Assembly (NCBI GenBank): GCA_020440825.1
Contig: JAGRNJ010000017.1
Span: 1-32,562 of the forward strand
From: Leptospiraceae bacterium
Lineage (GTDB): Bacteria; Spirochaetota; Leptospiria; Turneriellales; Turneriellaceae
DNA: 32,562 nucleotides
Direction of reading: 5' to 3'
The translations under genes were made by a program, and so were the position numbers. Positions 24,668 to 32,562 of this stretch are shown here, one piece after another (within the stretch, counting starts at the first letter, position 1; each line of letters begins with the position of its first letter). Under the pieces are notes generated by a model. It made no database searches. It saw only the letters and a program-made list of their open reading frames with translations, and was not told where the DNA came from.

Positions 24668-24990
24668 TTGGTGATATTGTTGTTCTACCCTTTCCGTTTT
24701 CTGATTTGTCGGGCTCAAAAAAAAGACCCGGTTTTGTCATCGGGGTTCCTGATGATTTTCATTTGATCATAGCACAAATCACAAGTAAATCTTATCATGA
24801 TGTTGCAGTAATAGAATTAAAATCAGAAGATTTTTATAAGGGGAATCTGCCCATCACTAGTTATATAAGATCGACCAAGATATTTACAGCTCTCAGTGAA
24901 ACGGTTCTTTATAAAGCTGGTACAGTAGGTAATCATATCAAAGAAAAAGTGTTCAACGAGCTTGTTAAAATTTTTGATTACAGGCAATAG
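24652..24990 (+). CDS. Toxin of the PemK/MazF family
   Basis: The 112-residue protein has the PemK/MazF fold signature. The N-terminal strand VIGDIVVLPFPFSDLSGSKK is followed by RPGFVIGV, LIIAQITSK and a C-terminal SYIRSTKIFTALSETVLYKA segment. That order matches the family, where the first Arg/Lys-Pro and the later Ser/Thr line the RNA-cutting site. MazF-type toxins cleave mRNA at short specific sites when the antitoxin is lost. I set the start at TTG 24652 from the AGGAGG site; ATG 24625 would add nine residues unlike the family. The 110 bases after it (24991-25100) contain one weak hairpin at 25040-25056 and no T run. Confidence 0.85.
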   Translation: MGEFVIGDIVVLPFPFSDLSGSKKRPGFVIGVPDDFHLIIAQITSKSYHDVAVIELKSEDFYKGNLPITSYIRSTKIFTALSETVLYKAGTVGNHIKEKVFNELVKIFDYRQ

Positions 24991-25100
24991 CGACTTTTTT
25001 GTCTCTCTGATTACCATTCAACGACTACAGTTTAATCTTGAAACCAGTATTAAATATTGGCACTATTGAACTCATATACGGGTTGCAAAAAACAAAAATC

Positions 25101-25247
25101 TCAACCAAAATGTTCTAAAAATTCTTCCTGCCGATGATTTTCAACCGCGCGGGGTGAACGCGACTTTCGCACTTCGGCAATCGCTTCGGCAGCGCGAAAT
25201 CCCTTATGCCGCATAAGGTAAGCCGATACTGCCAACCCAGAGCGACC
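25101..25247 (-). repeat. Direct repeat copy B, at the 3' end of the intact phosphatase-kinase gene
   Basis: This block is the partner of 24240-24386, with 140 of 147 identical bases and no gaps. It covers the last 48 codons and the stop of the intact gene, just short of the catalytic loop. Confidence 0.9.
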
Positions 25248-27422
25248 AAGCCCGCCGACACAATGAACCAGAACATTCTTATCTTTCTGTAACAGAGAAT
25301 GCATCCAGTCGGTTGTTTCTTTCATTTCATCAACAGCGGGAATACCCTGGTCGGTGATAGAGTGCCATTTGACCTCAAGCCCGTTTTTGCGATACTCATC
25401 GAGTAAATCTTCGGTACCATATTCTGTGAGCTCTGGTTTTGTCACCAATACCAGTACCGCCGATATTTTTTCATCTAGAATTGTCTTAATATCGTCCTGC
25501 AGATTTCGACCACGATCTTTACGGCCGGGCAAAATTGTTATGCCAATGCGACCAATCCCATTATCACTGGGAATATCCTGTAAATAATCTACCCGCAATG
25601 CCCGTGAACTCAGCAGAGCACTTTCAACGGCCATGGCAGCATGCGCTCCCGTATAAAGTGCCCACTTCTTCTGCCAGTCATTGCATTCATCAAATGACAG
25701 GGTATGCATTGTATAGCGCAGCATTGCAATGTATAACTGGTAAGGATCGCGATCAAGCTGAATCAGCTCTTTGTAATAGCTTCGCAGTTTGCACATGGTA
25801 CGCCAGGCACGTTGAAATTGCGCAAACTCAAATGTCTCAGCAATGCTTTCTGACGGCACTGCCCACAGGTCTTTTGTTCTCAGCAGTTCATCAGAAAATC
25901 GGATGGCTTCTTTGAATTCATTTTCATTCTCTACTTTTGTAAAGATATACATTAAATCATTCTCAAGCTTGATAAGATCTTTTAGAATATGCCCGCGATG
26001 GGTATGAAAAAAATCGATTAGCCACACATTCGATGAATCATCGACGATGATATTTGCACCATTCAAATCACCATGCAGATAAGCGACATACCGATCCTGG
26101 CTGTCACCCTCATCAATACTGCCGAGAGTGCGCTCATAAAAGCGAACAACATTGGGCGCTGAAACTCCCGGTAAGATCATGATCTCATCATCGTCAACCC
26201 CGTGCATTACCAGAGCATTGACTCGCGATCTTACAGAGGGGGCATATTTGGCCTGAAAATCATAGTAATGCAGTAAGTTCATCCGCTCTAATGATGAGGC
26301 TTCATATAATTTACCCAATTGTTTGAGAAACACCGTATCTAAAATACGATGAATTTCTTTTTCATCGCTGCCGCCCATGTATAGTTTCTGGAAGGTTGAG
26401 ACATTACCTTCATTCATGGCTGCATAACGGTATTTTATGCCACCCCGGTCTTCGATTTCGACAAAATCAGTAATGCTCGGCGCGCTGTTGCCAAGAACCT
26501 CTTGAATGCGCTCAAAAGAAATTCTCTCTCGGGCAATCAGATTGCGGGGCCCCACTTTAATAACAGCCGGGCTCTGCAGGTGCCCGAGCTGGTCACGGGC
26601 TCTGGCTTTCAATACCAGATTTCCAGAAAAACCGCCGTCGAGTGTTTTGAACTCAACTTCACGGCAGTCGCGAAAGAGAAATTCCAGTATGTGATGATCA
26701 TTGGCCGAGACATTGGTATTGCCTTCAAAATTCATGCGAGCACTTTGCATCATGCCGGTAGATGTTTTTACCCTCGGTGCTGAGCCTGTCAAAAACTCGG
26801 CAAACGCAGCAGGTGATTCAAATATTTCGACATCGAGTATTTTTCGAATCTGATCGAGCATCATGAAATGCATTGAGCGTGATGAGCTGGCAGTCAATGC
26901 AGTACAAACCGCAATTCTGAAATCAGGATACCGGGTACGAAGATCATAACAGAGAAAGAATATTTTGGCCTCTGTCCATACTCCGGCGATGCCTATTTTC
27001 AGGTCACGGCCTTTCAGTGGATCTAATACTGCCTGTAAATTGGTATCGACAAAATCATTCAAGCCGGATGCATCGACAATTATTTCATTGTCTCTTTTCT
27101 TGCGCAGACCTTCAAAGATGAATTCAGCACCCGGGGTATTGGCAATACAGTGAGAACCAAATTGTTCAAGGTGGCCTTTTTGCGATTCATCTTGAGGGTT
27201 ATGCCAGTCCCGAATATGAATAATACCCAGATCATCTTCATTTTGAGAGTATGCCCAGTTGATGATATGGTTTACCGGGCCTTCTTCAATTCTTTCTCCC
27301 GACAGGCGGCGGGCTTCTTCATAGCCTACGTGCAGCAGATTGGGCAGGGGGTCATATTTTTCTATGAGCCGTACAAAATCATTCTGCAGGCACTGGGTCA
27401 TCAAAACAGATTTAGCTTTCAT
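25101..27422 (-). CDS. Three-domain protein: isochorismatase/nicotinamidase-like, phosphotransferase-like, dual-specificity phosphatase
   Basis: Residues about 1-215 have the isochorismatase/nicotinamidase fold (TQCLQNDFV, HCIANTPGAE). The Asp, Lys and Cys active positions are replaced (Cys11, Ala or Asp near 117, Lys153), so it is probably a binding domain. Residues about 235-600 look like an aminoglycoside-phosphotransferase or TCAD9-type kinase fold. GGFSGNLVLKARARD and VIKVGPRNLIARE form an ATP-loop-like start, HGDLN (His450, Asp452, Asn457) a catalytic loop and IDF (Asp470) a metal site. Residues about 610-773 form a CDKN3-like phosphatase with the intact loop HCVGGLGRSG (Cys721, Arg727). 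It is soluble, with no signal peptide. The ATG overlaps the stop of the TPR gene (ATGA). Kinase and phosphatase in one chain suggest a switch on protein or metabolite phosphate; substrates unknown. Confidence 0.8.
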   Translation of the reverse strand: MKAKSVLMTQCLQNDFVRLIEKYDPLPNLLHVGYEEARRLSGERIEEGPVNHIINWAYSQNEDDLGIIHIRDWHNPQDESQKGHLEQFGSHCIANTPGAEFIFEGLRKKRDNEIIVDASGLNDFVDTNLQAVLDPLKGRDLKIGIAGVWTEAKIFFLCYDLRTRYPDFRIAVCTALTASSSRSMHFMMLDQIRKILDVEIFESPAAFAEFLTGSAPRVKTSTGMMQSARMNFEGNTNVSANDHHILEFLFRDCREVEFKTLDGGFSGNLVLKARARDQLGHLQSPAVIKVGPRNLIARERISFERIQEVLGNSAPSITDFVEIEDRGGIKYRYAAMNEGNVSTFQKLYMGGSDEKEIHRILDTVFLKQLGKLYEASSLERMNLLHYYDFQAKYAPSVRSRVNALVMHGVDDDEIMILPGVSAPNVVRFYERTLGSIDEGDSQDRYVAYLHGDLNGANIIVDDSSNVWLIDFFHTHRGHILKDLIKLENDLMYIFTKVENENEFKEAIRFSDELLRTKDLWAVPSESIAETFEFAQFQRAWRTMCKLRSYYKELIQLDRDPYQLYIAMLRYTMHTLSFDECNDWQKKWALYTGAHAAMAVESALLSSRALRVDYLQDIPSDNGIGRIGITILPGRKDRGRNLQDDIKTILDEKISAVLVLVTKPELTEYGTEDLLDEYRKNGLEVKWHSITDQGIPAVDEMKETTDWMHSLLQKDKNVLVHCVGGLGRSGLAVSAYLMRHKGFRAAEAIAEVRKSRSPRAVENHRQEEFLEHFG

Positions 27423-30400
27423 GGTTCTTGTTCCGTTAATTCAATCAAATATTTACTTGCCGGGTAAGCTTCGGCCAGTTTTTTTCGATACGATTCAAAC
27501 TCCCGCACTGCTCCCGTCTTCTGAAATGACAGTGAGGTTTTATAAAGGGCTTTTTCATATAACACTCGATCACCGGAGTATAGATACACCACCCGGGTAA
27601 ATTCTTTCGCCGCTTTATCATATTCTTTGCGCTCAAGGTGAATTTCTCCCAGATAAAACATTGCCTGACCAGCCAGCACCGAATCTTCTTTTCTGCTCAC
27701 CTGTCTGAAATAATCAAATGCCTGAGAGTACATTTTATCAAAATAATAGCTCTCACCCAGATAAAATCTGGCAGGTACTGAGAAATCAGGGTCGTCGATA
27801 ATGCCCGAGAGAGGTTTTCGGGCAGCCTGCCACTTTTTCTGCATCAGCAGGAACTTTGCCTCTCGTAATGCAGTTTCTTTTCTTAAATAACTGTCTTTTG
27901 CAATAAACTTTCTGTTTTCGGTTATCTCTTTCAAGCCGCTTTCAGCATCGCCCTGGTCTGCATAGATTTGCAGAATTTCGAGCAGAGCGCGTACCTGAAA
28001 AGGAGCAGCTTCAGGTTCTTTAGCACGCAAGACTTCTTTTAAGATTGCTACGGCCTTGTCTGTTTTTTTCGATTCAGCATATAAAGTAGCGCGTGAAAAC
28101 CGGGCTTCCCATGCAGAGTCGCCTGACTTGCGTTCGATAATCTCGAGATATAAAGCCTCTGCTTTATCAAACTCCCCTTTCCCGCGATAATAATCTCCTA
28201 GATCCCGTTGAATTTCAGGCAGGTAACTCGAGGCTGAATTATGGGCAGAGAGACGACTGGCGACTTCTTCGGCCCGGGCCGGAAAATCCAGTTTCAAATG
28301 GCATACTGCCAGATTGTAAAATGCTTCATCGAGTAAATTCGATTCTGGGAAATCTGTCGCAAGAGTTTCCAAAGCTGCAATCGCTTCGGGATATTTTTTT
28401 CGACCCATTCTGGTTTTACCAAGATCAAGTCTCGCCTTCTGTCGAAAGCTGATATCCGCATTCGGGTTATCTGCAACGGCAATAAAACCGGTTTCGGCTT
28501 CGGCAAACTGATTGAGGCGAAACAAACTCCAGGCTCGAAAATACTGACTTTCAACTCTGCGTTTACCTTCAGGGTAAGAATTTATATATTCATCAAATGC
28601 AGGTATTGATTTCTCGTAATCCCGCTGCCGATACAGCAGCCAGGCATTCTGAAATCTGGCTTCTTCAGCTTCTTCTGGAAAATCAGCAGCCTTGGCAATA
28701 ATTTCACCATATGCTTTTCGGGCTGCATCAAAATCCCGCAGATTAAACTGGCAGGCCGCCCATGCCAGCTTGGCTTTCACTTTAATTTTTTCTGATTTCG
28801 CTTCTTTTTCCAGTTTACGAAATTCATCCGCAGCGCGCGCATACTGGCTTAATTCAAAGTAACTCCATCCGACCCCAAGCCATGCCTCATCGAAGCGTGC
28901 ATGATCTTTGAAAAAGCGCAAGACCCGGCGATAACTCTGCAATGCAGAATCATAGGCGGTCAAAGAAAAATGAATTTCTCCCTGCAGGTAGTATGCATCG
29001 GCGCGCCATGTACTGCGAGGATATTTTTTCACCAGATCTTCAAGCTGAGCAAAGGCCTTGTCTGACATACCGGCTTTGAACCAGGCCTGCGCAGCCATAA
29101 ACATCGCTTCTGGCTGGCTGTTTTCCGTTGAATCCATTGCCGTGAGTATTTCATATTGAGAGGCGGCTGCGGTAAAATCTCCCGATAGAAAGAGAAGGTC
29201 CCCTGTCTTGCGCCGCAGAGCATATTTAATCGCAGGTTTGATATTCTCTTTCTCAGAAATATTCGAGTATAAATCAAGTGCCGCGGTGATATTTCCTTTT
29301 CGGTATTGAATATCACCGATTAACTCAAGGGCCGGTAAATAAAATTCACTCTCTGGAAACCTCTCGACTAAAGCATTCAGATAAACTAACGCATCATTAT
29401 CATTTTTTAACTCGACGGATGTCTGGGCCTGTCTGAAATAAACTGAATCAATCTGTTTCCAGTCGGGATATCTTTTCGTAAGTTCATCGAGCTTCGCACG
29501 TGAGCCGGCAATGTCTTTCTGGCTGTAACGGCACAAGGCAATAAAATACATTGCCTCAGGTGCACTTTCAGAATCGGGAAATCTTTCGAGAATGAGATTA
29601 AATGCCCGTTCTGCTTCCGTTATATTGCCCTCTGCATACCAGGCTTTGCCGATCCATAATTGTGCCTTATCTTCGATTCCTGCTGCACCATAATTGACTA
29701 CCGCTTTTTGAAATTCCCGTCGGGCGGCGGCAAACTCTTTGAGGTTATAGTAGGCTATCCCGAGTTGTAAAGAGATTGTGCCGTTTATCTTTGCATCGGG
29801 ATAGCTGATCAGGGAACGTTGAAACTCGGCAATCGCTTCATCATAGCGTTTTTCCTGCATGTAGATGTAGCCGATTGTATAGAGCGCATTCGGTGCCAGC
29901 GAGTTCTGCGGAAAAGTTCGTACAAAGACCTTGTGTGTTTCAAGGCTTTGCTTATAATTTCCCTGATAAAAATATGCTTCGCCAGTAAAATAATCAGCAC
30001 GGGGGATGAACTCTGATGAAGGCCAGTCACGGCGCAGAATTTTAAATTCGAAAATTGCAGATTTATAATCAGCCTCATAGTAATAGGTCAATGAATTATA
30101 GTACTGGGAGTCATCGCCGTATTCACCGGTGGGATCTTTCGCAACAATTTCCTGAAAGATAAGCCGGGCAGCATAGTAGTTGCCGTCTTTAAATGCTGCA
30201 CCTGCTGCCCGAAAATTCTGTTCTGAAGAAAAGAACTGGCCCCAGATAGCCTGTCGCACAGAGAAACCACAGCTCACGATGAGCAGAAAAAGCAATAGAA
30301 TTTTTTGAGCAGAGAGAGAACTCAAAGACGTTTGCAATAATTTCAGCCAGTCTTTATCTTTTGATGGTGAAAATTTTAAAGTCATCGGTTTTTCAGAATT

Positions 30401-30445
30401 CACTGTTAAGACAGATTCAGACATACCTTTATTTGACGTTATCAC
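27419..30445 (-). CDS. Large membrane-anchored TPR protein
   Basis: The 1008-residue protein has one hydrophobic segment at about residues 48-58 (LLLFLLIVSCG). Most of the rest to the C-terminus consists of TPR-like helix pairs with the pattern A/G-x-x-x-Y-x-x-x-x-Y, for example YYAARLIFQEIVAKDPTGEYG and ALYTIGYIYMQEKRYDEAIA. The long TPR domain probably lies in the periplasm. Such proteins act as scaffolds or for outer-membrane assembly. The GTG start at 30445 overlaps the hslU stop (GTGA); an ATG 21 bases later has AAAGG too close, so the start is uncertain by seven residues. The stop overlaps the ATG of the three-domain gene. Known partner of neither; family role not recognised. Confidence 0.8.
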   Translation of the reverse strand: MITSNKGMSESVLTVNSEKPMTLKFSPSKDKDWLKLLQTSLSSLSAQKILLLFLLIVSCGFSVRQAIWGQFFSSEQNFRAAGAAFKDGNYYAARLIFQEIVAKDPTGEYGDDSQYYNSLTYYYEADYKSAIFEFKILRRDWPSSEFIPRADYFTGEAYFYQGNYKQSLETHKVFVRTFPQNSLAPNALYTIGYIYMQEKRYDEAIAEFQRSLISYPDAKINGTISLQLGIAYYNLKEFAAARREFQKAVVNYGAAGIEDKAQLWIGKAWYAEGNITEAERAFNLILERFPDSESAPEAMYFIALCRYSQKDIAGSRAKLDELTKRYPDWKQIDSVYFRQAQTSVELKNDNDALVYLNALVERFPESEFYLPALELIGDIQYRKGNITAALDLYSNISEKENIKPAIKYALRRKTGDLLFLSGDFTAAASQYEILTAMDSTENSQPEAMFMAAQAWFKAGMSDKAFAQLEDLVKKYPRSTWRADAYYLQGEIHFSLTAYDSALQSYRRVLRFFKDHARFDEAWLGVGWSYFELSQYARAADEFRKLEKEAKSEKIKVKAKLAWAACQFNLRDFDAARKAYGEIIAKAADFPEEAEEARFQNAWLLYRQRDYEKSIPAFDEYINSYPEGKRRVESQYFRAWSLFRLNQFAEAETGFIAVADNPNADISFRQKARLDLGKTRMGRKKYPEAIAALETLATDFPESNLLDEAFYNLAVCHLKLDFPARAEEVASRLSAHNSASSYLPEIQRDLGDYYRGKGEFDKAEALYLEIIERKSGDSAWEARFSRATLYAESKKTDKAVAILKEVLRAKEPEAAPFQVRALLEILQIYADQGDAESGLKEITENRKFIAKDSYLRKETALREAKFLLMQKKWQAARKPLSGIIDDPDFSVPARFYLGESYYFDKMYSQAFDYFRQVSRKEDSVLAGQAMFYLGEIHLERKEYDKAAKEFTRVVYLYSGDRVLYEKALYKTSLSFQKTGAVREFESYRKKLAEAYPASKYLIELTEQEP

Positions 30446-31779
30446 AGGATAAATCGTGATAAATTTGAATCAGATATAATCTTACCCAATTGTTCTTTGA
30501 CAAAAGCCGCATCAATCGTAACTTCATTGTCTTTGAAATCCTGGGCGCGAAAAGAAACATCTTCGAGCATTTTTTCCATGATGGTGTGCAGTCGACGAGC
30601 GCCTATATTTTCCTGACGCATATTCATATCCAGTGCAATTTCTGCAATTGCTTCAAAGCCGCTTTCTGTAAAGGCCAAGGACACCCCTTCTGTGCTCAAT
30701 AGAGCCTGGTATTGTTTTGAGAGTGCGTTACGGGGGTTTTGCAAAATTTCAACATAGTCTTCTAAAGCAAGGGCTGTCAGTTCAACCCGAATGGGAAAAC
30801 GCCCCTGCAGTTCGGGAATCAGATCGCTGACTGCTGAGATATGAAAAGCCCCCGCTGCAATAAACAGTATATGATCGGTTTTGATTTGTCCGATTCTGGT
30901 ATTGACTGTCGAGCCCTCTACTAAGGGTAGAATATCACGCTGAACACCTTCCCGGGAAACATCAGGGCTGCCTTTGCTTCCCCGACTGGCAATCTTATCA
31001 ATTTCATCAATAAAGATAATTCCATTCTGCTCGGCTAAGTCTACAGCTTCTGCTTTAATTTTTTCCATATCGAGCAGATTTTCAAGTTCTTCACTCAATA
31101 AAAGTTTGCGTGCATCTTTGATTGCCAGCTTTCTGCTTTCCTTTTTTTTGGGAAAGATATCGCCCAGCATATTCTGCATCTGGTTTTCTATTTCTTCCAT
31201 ACCCGGCATGGCCATAACCTGCATGACCGGCCCGGATGATGTTGCCTGTGCACGTATTTCGATCTCCCGATCTTCTAATGACCCGGCTTTCAATTTTTTT
31301 CTGAAAATATCGCGAACCATCGCTTCATCGTCATCGACTGACTTTTCAGTTGAGTCTGCCCCTGAGACAAGAATATCGAGAATACGTTCTTCTACTTTTT
31401 TTTCTGCAGCTTCGAGATTTTTCTCTTCATGCCGTTCTCGAACCATTTTCATGGCAATCATCGCCAGATCCCGAACCATGCTTTCTACATCGCGGCCAAC
31501 ATAACCAACTTCGGTAAATTTAGTTGCTTCTACTTTAATAAACGGTGCATTGGCCAGTTTCGCCAGACGCCGCGCAATTTCAGTTTTGCCCACCCCTGTC
31601 GGGCCAATCAGAATAATATTTTTCGGATGGATTTCTTCGCGCAGGGGATCTTCACCGAGGGATTGTCTGCGGCTTCGATTTCTCAGCGCTATTGCAACAG
31701 CTTTTTTGGCATCTTTCTGTCCGATTATGAATTCATCCAGTTTTGCGACAATTTCTGCCGGGGTGAGTCCGTTTACCAT
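30442..31779 (-). CDS. hslU: ATP-dependent protease ATPase subunit HslU
   Basis: The 445-residue protein is a complete HslU (ClpY). The Walker A motif GPTGVGKT is at 59-66, the pore loop GYVG at 92-95 and Walker B GIIFIDEIDKIA at 253-264. A charged I domain lies at roughly 105-240, and the C-terminal tail SDSNLSRFIL docks into HslV. It unfolds substrate proteins and feeds them to HslV. The gene starts one base after the hslV stop, with GGAG ten bases before the ATG. It overlaps the TPR gene by four bases. Confidence 0.97.
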   Translation of the reverse strand: MVNGLTPAEIVAKLDEFIIGQKDAKKAVAIALRNRSRRQSLGEDPLREEIHPKNIILIGPTGVGKTEIARRLAKLANAPFIKVEATKFTEVGYVGRDVESMVRDLAMIAMKMVRERHEEKNLEAAEKKVEERILDILVSGADSTEKSVDDDEAMVRDIFRKKLKAGSLEDREIEIRAQATSSGPVMQVMAMPGMEEIENQMQNMLGDIFPKKKESRKLAIKDARKLLLSEELENLLDMEKIKAEAVDLAEQNGIIFIDEIDKIASRGSKGSPDVSREGVQRDILPLVEGSTVNTRIGQIKTDHILFIAAGAFHISAVSDLIPELQGRFPIRVELTALALEDYVEILQNPRNALSKQYQALLSTEGVSLAFTESGFEAIAEIALDMNMRQENIGARRLHTIMEKMLEDVSFRAQDFKDNEVTIDAAFVKEQLGKIISDSNLSRFIL

Positions 31780-31780
31780 T

Positions 31781-32311
31781 TTATAATTTCTCCAAGATCA
31801 GATTTCCATTGGTAAAAACACATATTTCTGCTGCGAGTTTCATTGCTTCTTTCGCAATATGCTCTGCATCGAAATCTGTATTGTTGAGCAGAGCTCTCGC
31901 CGCAGCAAGTGCGAAGTTGCCTCCCGAACCAATAGCCACCACACCATCAGGGGGTTCAATCACATCACCATTGCCGGTCAGTAACAGGGTGGCACTTTTA
32001 TCTGCTACGATCATCATCGCTTCAAGCCTGCGCAGTACACGATCGGTACGCCAGTCTTTTGCCAGTTCGACCGACGAGCGTGTAAGATTACCAGAGAATG
32101 CTTTTAATTTTTCTTCAAACCTCTCCATGAGCGTAAAGGCATCCGCCGTTGCACCTGCAAAACCTGCGATTACTTTATCTTCATATAATCGCCGTACCTT
32201 GACAGCGTTGCCCTTCAAAATTGTATTGCCGGCACTTACCTGCCCGTCACCTGCCATCACTACCTGGTTATTTCTGCGTACACAGCAGATCGTTGTCGCG
32301 TGAAAATTCAT
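31781..32311 (-). CDS. hslV: ATP-dependent protease peptidase subunit HslV
   Basis: The 176-residue protein is a proteasome-like threonine peptidase. The active Thr is exposed by removal of a five-residue leader (MNFHA), leaving TTICCVRR at the mature N-terminus. The segments [12 protein letters not shown] and [12 protein letters not shown], then [18 protein letters not shown], are typical of the family. It forms double hexamers capped by HslU. Its ATG overlaps the stop of the upstream recombinase gene by four bases, so the three genes are probably one transcription unit, as in Bacillus and in leptospires. Confidence 0.97.
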   Translation of the reverse strand: MNFHATTICCVRRNNQVVMAGDGQVSAGNTILKGNAVKVRRLYEDKVIAGFAGATADAFTLMERFEEKLKAFSGNLTRSSVELAKDWRTDRVLRRLEAMMIVADKSATLLLTGNGDVIEPPDGVVAIGSGGNFALAAARALLNNTDFDAEHIAKEAMKLAAEICVFTNGNLILEKL

Positions 32312-32562
32312 TGCGTTTTGTTTTCTCCCATAGGTTCGCCTTTTGCATGCGGATGCGCAAGACGGTAAACATGCTGTAATCTTTCTTTGGCAACATGTGT
32401 ATAATTTTGCGTCGTTGAGACACTTGCATGACCAAGCATTTCCTGTACATGACGGATATCTGCCCCTGAATTCAGCAGATCGGTTGCGAAAGAATGCCGC
32501 AGGCTGTGAGGGGTAAATGTTGCATTCACTCCCAGTCTGTAACGCCGCTTGCGCATGAGCAG
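32308..32562 (-). CDS. xerC: Tyrosine recombinase, XerC/D type (5' partial)
   Basis: Only the last ~84 residues are in the window, and the frame is open to the edge. They contain [17 protein letters not shown] with two of the catalytic residues (His, Arg), then [15 protein letters not shown] with the conserved His and the nucleophile Tyr. This is the C-terminal catalytic end of a chromosome-dimer-resolving Xer recombinase or related integrase. The position directly before hslV supports XerC. The short acidic-basic tail after the nucleophile overlaps the hslV start. Confidence 0.9.
   Translation of the reverse strand: MLMRKRRYRLGVNATFTPHSLRHSFATDLLNSGADIRHVQEMLGHASVSTTQNYTHVAKERLQHVYRLAHPHAKGEPMGENKTQ

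Noticed and set aside
25040-25056. Hairpin after the toxin gene as a terminator
   Set aside because: Seven weak pairs and no T tract on either strand.
30974-31504. Long plus-strand open frame opposite hslU
   Set aside because: Ser-rich antisense frame without a ribosome binding site; a composition shadow of hslU.
31809-32303. Long plus-strand open frame opposite hslV
   Set aside because: Antisense shadow of a well-supported gene.

Overview
The window looks like a contiguous piece of chromosome from a Gram-negative bacterium. A spirochaete of the Leptospirales type is my best guess. The basis is the xerC-hslV-hslU order, a caa3-type oxidase operon, several exported proteins with loose lipoprotein signals, and large secreted or TPR proteins of unknown role. 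This is inference from gene content and no ribosomal RNA is present to test it. No rRNA, tRNA, CRISPR array or insertion sequence was recognised.

Layout. Positions 2-13802 are one long plus-strand series with overlapping or nearly touching genes. It starts with a cell-surface set: a PPC-domain protein cut by the window edge, an exported hypothetical, a zinc phospholipase C/P1-nuclease-fold protein, a lipoprotein that weakly resembles SurA, and a small membrane protein. It continues with core genes: a phosphohexose mutase (GlmM-like), tsaE and tsaB for tRNA t6A, rnr (RNase R), an SppA peptidase fused to a beta-rich outer-membrane-like domain, and a family 9 heptosyltransferase.

Positions 13886-20920 are on the minus strand. 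In transcription order they hold sco, the caa3 oxidase genes coxB-coxA-coxC-coxD, a terminator, radA, then ahpC with its own terminator. The 325-base gap in front of ahpC has a good sigma70-like promoter. It can also form a 205-nt multi-branched RNA: a 13-bp closing helix enclosing five hairpins. I do not recognise this RNA and rate it one of the two best leads.

Positions 21078-25247 are accessory and more AT-rich. They hold a complete EcoRII-type restriction set (Dcm-like methyltransferase with overlapping vsr, and a divergent EcoRII-family nuclease). After it come a small unknown gene and a DUF2281-like/PemK toxin-antitoxin pair. The pair lies between two 147-bp direct copies of the 3' end of the neighbouring gene, one of which is a broken gene fragment.

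Positions 25101-32562 are on the minus strand: xerC-like recombinase (partial), hslV, hslU, a 1008-residue TPR protein and a 773-residue protein, each overlapping or almost touching the next. The last protein joins a degenerate isochorismatase/nicotinamidase-like domain, a phosphotransferase (APH/TCAD9-like) domain and a dual-specificity phosphatase. It is the second best lead: a possible kinase-phosphatase switch in one chain.
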